Shown here piece after piece: positions 1-5,744 of a stretch of DNA of 13,070 nucleotides (its first letter is position 1; each line of letters starts with the position of its first letter). The position numbers and the translations under genes are program-made. The stretch is from NCBI GenBank assembly GCA_026770615.1, contig MU631734.1, positions 28,721-41,790 on the forward strand, in the 5' to 3' direction. The DNA is from Pavlovales sp. CCMP2436. Taxonomy: Eukaryota; Haptophyta; Pavlovophyceae; Pavlovales. Under the pieces are notes generated by a model, which was not told the origin of the DNA, did no database searches, and worked only from the letters and a program-made list of their open reading frames with translations.

Positions 1-542
1 CGGCGCAAATCCCAAGGTGTCCGACGCTAACGAGGAGGACGAGGTGTGCTTCTTTTTTTTCTGAATTGTATCCGTGTTTGTGCTCACTTCACCTATTTAC
101 TGTCAAGATGCCGGAAGCTAATCACGATTTTTTTTTTTTTTTTTTTTTGGCTGTATCCCAGGGCTACGACGACGGTCTTTCCGCCCTCTTTGCCGCCGCC
201 CGCCGCCATTCAACTTTAAAACCCGGCGCGCGCTCGCGGCAGGGTTTTCAAAAAACCGGCGAGACGCAGGGGGTCATCGTCGCCACCCCCTCACGCCCCG
301 CCCGCCGCGCCGCCGCCGAGTCTGAAAGTGGCAGCGGCAAGCCCGAGCAGCACAAGCACCTGCGGCGGCTCGGCGACTTGTCGGCGATGCCCGAGGTGGA
401 GCCGGCTACGCCCCAGCGCCAGTGCCGATTAGAATCGAGCCGGTGCCTTGGTTTGCGGAGGTGCTCTCGTGGTTCCAGCCGATTTCGCCATCCGCCGGCG
501 CAGCGGACGCAGCGGGCGTGGCATCCAGCGGGCCGCCGGTAA
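1..542 (+). CDS. 3' end of an unrecognised protein gene (partial, two exons)
   Basis: The product is not recognised. Bases 2-43 read as an acidic stretch ending NEEDE, followed by a GT donor at 44. A long T tract (about 22 T) and a CAG acceptor ending at 161 follow. Exon 2 continues in the same phase from 162 (GYDDGLSALF...) and stops at TAA 540-542. Exon 2 is rich in Arg, Ala, Ser and Pro, with no motif I can name, and looks disordered. A second open frame (324 to the TAG ending near 552) encodes a more ordered, Trp/Phe-containing tail (EPVPWFAEVLSWFQP). So the last third may be read one frame over, through a further splice or an indel. The 5' part lies outside the window. The intron call rests on splice consensus only. 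Confidence 0.42.
   Translation, partial: AQIPRCPTLTRRTRCASFFSELYPCLCSLHLFTVKMPEANHDFFFFFFLAVSQGYDDGLSALFAAARRHSTLKPGARSRQGFQKTGETQGVIVATPSRPARRAAAESESGSGKPEQHKHLRRLGDLSAMPEVEPATPQRQCRLESSRCLGLRRCSRGSSRFRHPPAQRTQRAWHPAGRR
44..161 (+). other. Predicted GT-AG spliceosomal intron
   Basis: The donor GAG|GTGTGC follows an acidic coding stretch. The 3' end has an exceptionally long T run and then ...GGCTGTATCCCAG. Both flanking exons are open in phase 0. Without splicing, the upstream frame meets a stop at 62-64 (frame 2). Confidence 0.5.
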
Positions 543-959
543 CGGAGCACTAGCTGATAATATATATATATCATTATATATAATATATGAACATGCGAAG
601 TGAAACAGATATAACATTGTATACATGTAAGAATTTTACAAACCAAATACTTTTAATAAATTATCTGCGCTATATATACTTACTAGCTGACTTAACTAAA
701 TTGCAAAAAAATGGTAAAATAAATACATCAAAAAAAACGAATAATAAATAAGTGGCGCTTGTCGGAAAGGTTCTTTAATCATGAGCGGCGGACGTGAACC
801 AATGACTGAGATCAGTCCTTTCGCACGCGTGCAACTGCATGCCATCTACGTCTGCCATGCGTCCACGTATCGGTCGGGTTGCACGACTGCGGCAACCCGT
901 GTGCAGCCGTGCAACTTTCAGCACGCACAGAGCGCTAGCGGTGCGGCGAATCGCTTGCG
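543..959. other. AT-rich spacer
   Basis: Bases 555-760 are very AT-rich, with TA-rich tracts (about 560-590) and several AATAAA-like words, as expected for a 3' flank. From 781 composition becomes balanced. Short open frames there have no recognisable content, and I see no gene. Confidence 0.5.
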
Positions 960-1202
960 TCACTCCTCCTCAGCCCAGCGCGCGCAGCATTCCTTGTGCG
1001 CCCGCCATGACAGCCATATGCACGCGCTGCCGCAGTAGCGCGCCACGTGGCACCGCGTGCACTGCTTCGGCTCTTTGGTCGCCCCATTATACCACGAGTG
1101 CTCGTCAACGGAGAAGCACCGCCACGACCTCCACCGCTCTCTCTGCAAGGAACTGGCCCCGCGCCTGGGACTCGCAAAATCAAAATCAATAGCGACACAC
1201 AT
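960..1202 (-). pseudogene. MYND zinc-finger fragment lacking its first CxxC pair
   Basis: The minus-strand frame reads KQCTRCHVARYCGSAC and then W-x2-HK-x2-C, ending WAEEE and a stop. This is the second half of a MYND finger: CxxC, YC-x3-C, a Trp four residues after that Cys, and HKxxC. MYND domains bind two zinc ions and mediate protein contacts; algal genomes often hold many such genes. In a complete finger the first CxxC would lie about ten residues upstream. Here those positions read Ser and Asn (HSWYNGATKEP), so one zinc site is lost. The glutamine usual after the fourth Cys is Ile. The first in-frame ATG (1202-1200) overlaps the ATG of the divergent plus-strand frame. It could be a relic, or the last exon of a gene whose first zinc pair lies on another exon. 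Confidence 0.5.
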
Positions 1203-2375
1203 GATATTTCGACCGGACTACTTCACCGGAAGGGTAGGATTAAGTGTCAAAGAAGAGCTCAGAAAGAAGGACGCCGACACCGGTGACGCACCCACGCCCG
1301 GCGACTTACACTACACTCTTCTACGCCATAGCCTCCGCATGCACAAATCACGCGAAGCGGCAATCGAAGCATCAGCGGCGTCAACCAAAGACAATGTATC
1401 TCTATACGACGCGTATAAGTTTAAGGTAGCCATGTGGGCCGCCCAGACAGCAGAGCGGGCAGCAAGGAAACTGAATCAAAACACAGCACCAGCGGCCATA
1501 CCACCTATACAATATGAGCCTATACCCCCAACGGACAGCATCGCTCAAGACAAGGAAATATCAGCCTTACCTCCTATGCAGTATGAGCCCATACCCCAGC
1601 AGACAGTATCGCCCAAAACGAGGCACCAGCGGCTATACCATCTCTGCGGTATGAGCCCATACCCCCAACGGACAGCATCGCTCAGTATGAGCCCATATCC
1701 CCAACGGCCATACCACCTATATATCAAGAGCCCATACCCCCAACGGACACCAGTGCACTGACTACCCCTGCCAAACGAAGATGCCTGATGCGCAATCAAC
1801 CTACGAATAATGAAGATTCATTCACAGGTGTAAACCTGATCATACCCTCCATGCAGTCTATGCCCGCCCTTAGGTTCAGCCGAGGCCAGCAACACTTACG
1901 CACATCAAACGTGGAAAAACGCAACCAGAGACCGTCTCGAACCAAAACCTCATAGCTACCAGGAGCAGCCAGTCCCACCGAACCCAAAACAGGACCAGCC
2001 AGCCCCGCCATAAACCACGACTCCGCAGCAGGCCCGTCACGCAGGCACGCACTGATCCACGACAAGTCCGTCATAATCATGCACCACTCACGCACACTGC
2101 GCTCAGCAACCAAACGGGCCCTTGAAACCGGCCAGTCACCCACGCTGTCACACCACTCGGGCGACAAAAAACCTAAAACCAAACATGAGCCAGCAAGCTC
2201 AAAGTCTTCAAAACGCGAGCATGAGCCAGCAAGCCCACCACATCCCGCAACCCAAAGTCCTGCGCCCGAGGCCCTCCCCGTCAAGGGTTGGGATAGAATG
2301 GGCCAGCAAATAAGCCGCGCATATTTGTGGTTTTTGCCCCCGGGAAAAAAAATCAATATATGCGAGCCAGGCTAG
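1201..2375 (+). pseudogene. Orphan repeat protein, interrupted by a frameshift and one stop
   Basis: The product is not recognised. From ATG 1201 the frame gives an ordered, charged N-terminal part (about 105 residues, starting MIFRPDYFTGRVG). It is followed by five copies of a Tyr-(Gln)-Glu-Pro-Ile-Pro/Ser motif starting at 1513, 1582, 1650, 1686 and 1722. Copies 1 to 2 are 69 nt apart but copies 2 to 3 only 68. The C run at 1594-1597 is one base shorter than in sister copies, and the repeat motif resumes in the next frame. That frame runs to TAG 1953-1955, then stays open for 139 more codons to TAG 2373-2375. The tail is Pro/Ser/Lys-rich with a duplicated HEPAS motif and looks disordered. 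Composition is less GC-rich than in the neighbouring genes. The open frame also extends upstream of 1201, without an ATG, across the antisense MYND remnant. Either this is a decaying gene, or the C-run gap is a sequence error and the TAG is real. Confidence 0.5.
1513..1757 (+). repeat. Five degenerate coding repeats (TATGAGCCCATACCCCCAAC type)
   Basis: The motif recurs at 1513, 1582, 1650, 1686 and 1722 with mostly third-position changes. Spacing is 69, 68, 36 and 36 nt. The conserved amino-acid motif across copies says the array was translated; the 68-nt step marks the frameshift. Confidence 0.75.
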
Positions 2376-2673
2376 CGAGGAAGTAATGTTTGGGATACGC
2401 GAAGGTGGGCCGCGCTTGCAGACGGTGCTGCATTTTTAGACGACGCGAGGGAGAGCAGTGGAGGTCGGTCAGCACGCCAGTCAAGAGTCGTCAGTCGTCG
2501 ATCGTCGTGTGGCTGAACTGATTAGTGGTGGGGACGGTATCCGTGTGCTCGGGGTGGATCCCTGGATCTGAGTGTTTTTCAACACTTAAATCCAATGAGA
2601 TCCTCCCGGGACGGACGTTTAACTAAAAACTTACACGCATCTTTTTTCGGATCAAGTGTTACTGTTTGTTGAA

Positions 2674-2769
2674 CGTAGAGCGAATACCAGGTTCGAGGCG
2701 TTAAAAGAACTATTATTAAATCGTAGAGCGAATACCAGGTTCGAGGCGTTAAAAGAACTATTATTAAAT
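2674..2769. repeat. Perfect 48-bp tandem duplication
   Basis: Bases 2674-2721 and 2722-2769 are identical over all 48 positions. The unit contains CCAGGTTCGAGGCG, similar in part to a tRNA B box, and ends GTTAAAAGAACTATTATTAA. The perfect identity indicates a recent duplication. Confidence 0.9.
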
Positions 2770-2865
2770 AGTGAAACACACAAGACAAGGCCTCCGCCCA
2801 GACAAAGGAGAGTTGCCAAACCCTTCCCAAGACAAGGAATATGATAGCCTACACACACCAAGCCA

Positions 2866-2907
2866 CGTGCTACGCTGTGCCTGCATTAGCAGGCACAGCA
2901 TAGCACG
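2866..2907. repeat. 19-bp inverted repeat with 4-nt loop
   Basis: Arm 2866-2884 pairs with 2889-2907 across the loop ATTA, with a single mismatch. The arm reads GTGCTACGCTGTGCCTGC from 2867. It would form a stable stem in DNA or RNA. It may be a small foldback element, a small-RNA precursor or a terminator; nothing near it decides. Confidence 0.8.
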
Positions 2908-3040
2908 GTTCAGGCTGCAAGGAGTTTTTTTGCGTGTATATGTTTTGTTGTAATTATGCGCAGGAACGCGGCGGCGCGATGCGACGATGAGCAAGGTTCG
3001 TGGCGGAGAGACGACGCGGGGAGTAAGATAGCGCATGAGA

Positions 3041-3118
3041 CGACCGATGCGCTGACCCTCCCATGTCATGCCCGTACGCCTTCGGGCTGCAAGTCGGGGA
3101 CGTTAAAAAAGAGCTATC
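3041..3118 (+). repeat. Dispersed repeat R1, copy 1
   Basis: This segment (CGACCGATGCGCTGACCCTC..., then CGCCTTCGGGCTGCAAG..., then TTAAAAAAGAGCTAT) recurs in inverted orientation at 5328-5419. Apart from one 14-nt insertion in the other copy, the two differ at only a few positions. It contains no open frame of note. Confidence 0.8.
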
Positions 3119-3221
3119 ATTACAAGAACTAAAAAATCCTGGTAACCCGACTCTGAAGGGTCCAGCCGCTAACACCCCATCGGCCGCATACGAGTGTAAA
3201 ACTTTTCACCTAAGTGATTCC

Positions 3222-3276
3222 TAGTCTAATGGTTTAGGACCTCAGCCCTTTCGGGCGAAGTCGGAGGTTCAAATCC
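3222..3276 (+). promoter_or_regulatory. RNA polymerase III internal promoter (A and B boxes)
   Basis: The A box at 3222-3232 and B box at 3266-3276 both match consensus (TRGYNNARNNGG and GGTTCRANTCC types, allowing A for G). They have tRNA spacing. TFIIIC would bind here if the unit is active. Confidence 0.6.
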
Positions 3277-3383
3277 AATTCTTGGTCCTTTACGCCTTTG
3301 GCCCCTTTAGGTGGGTACCCTTTGATTAAGTCGGTTTGGCCCCGCACCTCCCTTCCCGGCGTCTGGCTGAGCGCCAGGGAGGT

Positions 3384-3568
3384 AATTGAGACTATGGACT
3401 GAAAAGATCGTCATCTCTAGGCAAGCTGTCATAGGACACGTCATTCTAAAATTATACCAATAATTAGGTCAAAATGTCCAGACAAGAGACGGCGATTGAG
3501 ACGTCGGACTGAAAAGATCGTCGTCTCTAGACGAGCTGTCATAGGACACGTCATTCTAAAAGTATACC
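3384..3568 (+). repeat. Direct repeat of 75 nt, 110-nt period
   Basis: Bases 3384-3458 and 3494-3568 match closely, differing mostly in the first third. Both contain GACTGAAAAGATCGTC and then GCTGTCATAGGACACGTCAT. The second copy has a small self-complementary core (TCGTCTCTAGACGA). Both lie within the body of the candidate SINE. Confidence 0.85.
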
Positions 3569-3579
3569 TTTTCAACTGA

Positions 3580-4140
3580 TGACACCCAGAACAAACAATA
3601 ATTACAACAACATTCAGTACTGGCTTACTGAATCACGTTACAAACCCAAAACCGAGCCCGCCATCTAGCCCGCCGCCCAGCACGCCGCCCAGCACACCGC
3701 CCAGCACGCCGCCCAGCAGGCCGCCCAGCACGCCGTCGAGCCCACCGTCCATCCCACCGCCAAGCCCGCCGCCCAGCCCGCCGCCTTCAACGCCGACATT
3801 CACGCCGCATTCACGCTCGCCGCCTCTCTTCGCCTTCTTCATCTTCGTCGTCGCTCCGTCATCGCGCTCGCTTGAGCGGGTTCGTGCTCGCCTTTCTCGC
3901 CGACGTGCTCAAGCCGGCCGCCCTCCCAGCCCGCCGCCCAGCCCGATGCCCAGCCCGCCGCCCAGCTTACCGCTCAGCCCACCGCTCAGCCCGCCGTTCA
4001 GCGACTTGAAGAGAACTCTTACGAAGGACCAGTACGAGCGCGTCTTGGCGCGGACGGAATTCCTACGTACCGCCGGGTACCAACCACCACCATCCCTGCT
4101 GCCAGGACTAACGTCTGACGTCGACCAAATCAGTGAGTGA
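3580..4140 (+). CDS. SPP/proline-serine-rich protein segment, probably an exon
   Basis: One frame is open from 3580 to TGA 4138-4140. It encodes a block of PPST/PPSP repeats (about 3645-3795), a short hydrophobic stretch (LFAFFIFVVA, 3826-3855), an Arg-rich linker, a second PPSP block (3919-3998), and then an ordinary sequence with TKDQYERVLARTEFLR. Such SPP tracts are typical of hydroxyproline-rich cell-surface or linker proteins in algae. The first ATG is at 3946, inside the second block. So the real start is probably on an upstream exon, with CATTCAG ending at 3618 as a possible acceptor. GTGAGT at 4133-4138 is a near-perfect splice donor that would remove the terminal TGA. The antisense frames are Gly-rich mirrors of the repeats. 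Confidence 0.42.
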
Positions 4141-4706
4141 ACAACACCTGTTGAACCATGCTGAGCCGCTATATATTTATGATAGGGATTCAAGCCGCTA
4201 TATATATACTTTCAATGTGAGACAACGCGGCGCGGCGATTCGAATGGTGTTGTTGTGATCCGAACTTTACATTTTATTACGGCTTGATGAACTCAGTTGA
4301 AGTTGTGTTTGGATGTCCCAGGTCCAGGGCAACACGTTGCGGCTTTATTCTGAGCTTTCTGCTTTTTTAGTGAATTTTACCTTCTGAATCAGAAGGCAGA
4401 CTGAAGCGACTGAGTGCAACAACAACTTCAAATTGAAATGAAGTACCATCAGATTCCGATTCTGATAGTAAGTGAGTGACGCAGACTTGCTGTATCTTTG
4501 CTCATTCTCACGACTGCTGGACTGGTCACTGGACGCCCCCAGCTGGCAGCTGCCAGCTCTGTGCGATGCCAATGGCATTGGCAATGAACTATTAAGAGCT
4601 CGAGGTTTTCCCGACTGATTCGCGCCCGCTACCAGCAGGTCGCCTTCGCAGGCCAGCCACGCCATGCTACGCATTTTGTCGACGCCGAGAGTTGTACACG
4701 TTGCAA
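4141..4706. other. Spacer, downstream flank of the CGL160-like gene
   Basis: There is no convincing gene. GCCGCTATATATA occurs twice (about 4166 and 4193). Two perfect palindromes lie at 4541-4558 and 4567-4583. A minus-strand open frame here lacks any family signature and overlaps the 3' flank of the minus-strand gene. Confidence 0.5.
4541..4583. repeat. Two adjacent perfect palindromes
   Basis: AGCTGGCAGCTGCCAGCT (4541-4558) is fully self-complementary. Eight bases later TGCCAATG-G-CATTGGCA (4567-4583) is also a perfect inverted repeat. They could be protein-binding sites or RNA stems in the 3' region of the minus-strand gene; the function is unknown. Confidence 0.8.
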
Positions 4707-5300
4707 TCACCGGCCGACCTTACGCTTGTCGCTGGGCGAGGTGGGCACAAGCGCCTGTGCGATTGTGGAGATCTTATAGGTGCCAAAGCCGAAGAGCGCC
4801 GGGAAGACGGCGAGGTGGTTCTTGGCGATCATGCCCATCAGCAGAATCACCGCGATGATCGGGGCAGGCCCCTTCCGCAGACCGGCCTCCTCGTCGCCCA
4901 CCGCGTCGACTGTGCGCTGGAGCAAGAACAGGTAGGCGAACCCGGCGGCAGAGCCGACGCCGAAGCTGAGGAGCGCGTTCAGGTCGCCGAACGCAAACTC
5001 GCCAGCCGCGCCAATCGCGCCGAAAAAGAGCTGGTCGCCGAGCATCCCCCGCTTCTGCTGGCCGTACTCGTAGTTCCCCCGTTTCCGCTGCTCCTCCGCG
5101 CGCGCGTTCAAGAGCTCCATCCGCGCAGAGGCTGGCGCAAACTTGGCCTCGATGTCGGCCTCGCCCCAGCGCATCGCGTTCGTCGGGCGATCTTCGAGCG
5201 CCATGCGCGGGAGCGCCCGGCGGCTGCCGGCCGCCGCCCTGCCCTGCAGGTGCCCCCCGCTCGCCACCCCCGCCAAAGTCAGGGCAAAGAGACACGCCAT
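4707..5300 (-). CDS. Plastid ATP synthase assembly protein, CGL160 / ATP synthase subunit I-like
   Basis: The 197-residue frame has no intron and starts at ATG 5300-5298. The C-terminal half matches the pattern of the CGL160/AtpI (UncI-like) family: a membrane segment with FGVGSAAGFAYLFLLQRTVD (about 113-132), another at 146-160, then FGFGTYKISTIAQAL (170-184). In plants and cyanobacteria such proteins help assemble the membrane c-ring of the thylakoid ATP synthase. The N-terminus (ACLFALTLAGVASGG) is a short hydrophobic signal-peptide-like leader, followed by an Arg/Ala-rich, acid-poor stretch to about residue 33. That is the two-part targeting signal used in secondary plastids, although no Phe is visible at the junction. 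Residues 45-85 are charged and probably stromal. The family assignment is from memory of the motif, not a search. A dispersed repeat copy lies just upstream of the start codon. Confidence 0.75.
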   Translation of the reverse strand: MACLFALTLAGVASGGHLQGRAAAGSRRALPRMALEDRPTNAMRWGEADIEAKFAPASARMELLNARAEEQRKRGNYEYGQQKRGMLGDQLFFGAIGAAGEFAFGDLNALLSFGVGSAAGFAYLFLLQRTVDAVGDEEAGLRKGPAPIIAVILLMGMIAKNHLAVFPALFGFGTYKISTIAQALVPTSPSDKRKVGR

Positions 5301-5327
5301 CGACTTTGAGATTTTTTTAAATGATAT

Positions 5328-5419
5328 GAATAGTTCTTTTTATGTCCCCCGGCTTGCAGCCCGAAGGCGTATGTAACAGTACATACGGGCATGGCATGGG
5401 AGGGTCAGCGCATCGGTCG
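5328..5419 (-). repeat. Dispersed repeat R1, copy 2, upstream of the CGL160-like gene
   Basis: This is the inverted counterpart of 3041-3118. On the minus strand it reads CGACCGATGCGCTGACCCTC... to ...GGGGGACATAAAAAGAACTAT. It carries 14 extra bases where copy 1 has GTAC, forming GTATGTA-ACAG-TACATAC (5370-5387). It ends about 28 bases before the ATG at 5300, so it forms the 5' leader or promoter of that gene. Confidence 0.8.
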
Positions 5420-5744
5420 CCTGATTTTATTGTGGCCAAATCTCTCGGCTAGGTATTGCGATGAGGACCGCGCGCTGCGGGGGGCGCACGCCCTGGTCTC
5501 CACGCGCCCTAGCGTGACAACATGTGCCTCCCCCTTCGATGTCTTTTTGTTTTGATCGGGGTATTGAGCGGAAGGAATCCACGAGCCCGATGTGTCTTCG
5601 CTTCGATATTAAATTTAAAACACGTAGTTGCAGTCTTAGACGATATCCGTTAGCTCGGGCTCTTCCATCGTGCTCGACGGCGGCGTGCTCGGGGCGTGCT
5701 CGGTCGGCGGCGTACCTCGTGCTTTGGTGGCGGCGTGCTCGGAC

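Larger units (their letters stand above)
2376..3040. other. Non-coding repeat-containing spacer
   Basis: There is no credible gene. It holds a GTC-rich stretch (about 2487-2510), the 48-bp tandem duplication, and a 19-bp hairpin. Short open frames through the tandem repeat are by-products of its 48-nt (16-codon) period. Confidence 0.55.
3208..3572 (+). mobile_element. Candidate tRNA-derived SINE
   Basis: The head looks tRNA-like. TAGTCTAATGG (3222-3232) fits the Pol III A box and GGTTCAAATCC (3266-3276) fits the B box, 33 nt apart as in a tRNA. The D arm is intact (GTCT 3224-3227 with GGAC 3237-3240), and TTC, a Glu-type anticodon, lies near the expected place. Acceptor, anticodon and T stems are eroded, so a working tRNA is unlikely. 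A tRNA-unrelated body follows, containing a 75-nt segment twice. There are many TTT triplets but no run of four T until TTTT at 3569-3572, where Pol III would stop. Transcript length would be about 360 nt. I see no poly-A tail or target duplication. The SINE assignment is inference. Confidence 0.5.

Noticed and set aside
1010..1110. Cys-rich plus-strand frames resembling a zinc finger
   Set aside because: The Cys/His spacing needs a frame change and does not fit MYND, while the minus strand fits without a break.
1796..2356. 186-residue minus-strand open frame
   Set aside because: It is antisense to the orphan gene, whose repeats and near-continuous frame point to the plus strand. No motif is seen, though coding cannot be fully excluded.
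2674..2769. CRISPR-like direct repeats
   Set aside because: There are only two adjacent units with no spacer between them, in a eukaryotic context.
3215..3287. Functional tRNA gene (Glu-like)
   Set aside because: The D arm and A/B boxes are good, but acceptor, anticodon and T stems do not pair. Treated as a tRNA-derived element instead.
3576..3630. Box C/D snoRNA (CTGATGA and CTGA)
   Set aside because: The boxes are short and common, with no terminal stem or convincing guide context.
3633..4193. Gly-rich minus-strand frames (GGGLGGGL type)
   Set aside because: They are mirror translations of the SPP repeats. The plus-strand reading leads into ordinary non-repetitive protein sequence.
4345..4710. 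121-residue minus-strand open frame
   Set aside because: It has no family signature and lies in the 3' flank of the CGL160-like gene; probably chance.
4692..5309. 205-residue plus-strand open frame
   Set aside because: It is antisense to the CGL160-like gene, whose membrane segments and family pattern are on the minus strand.
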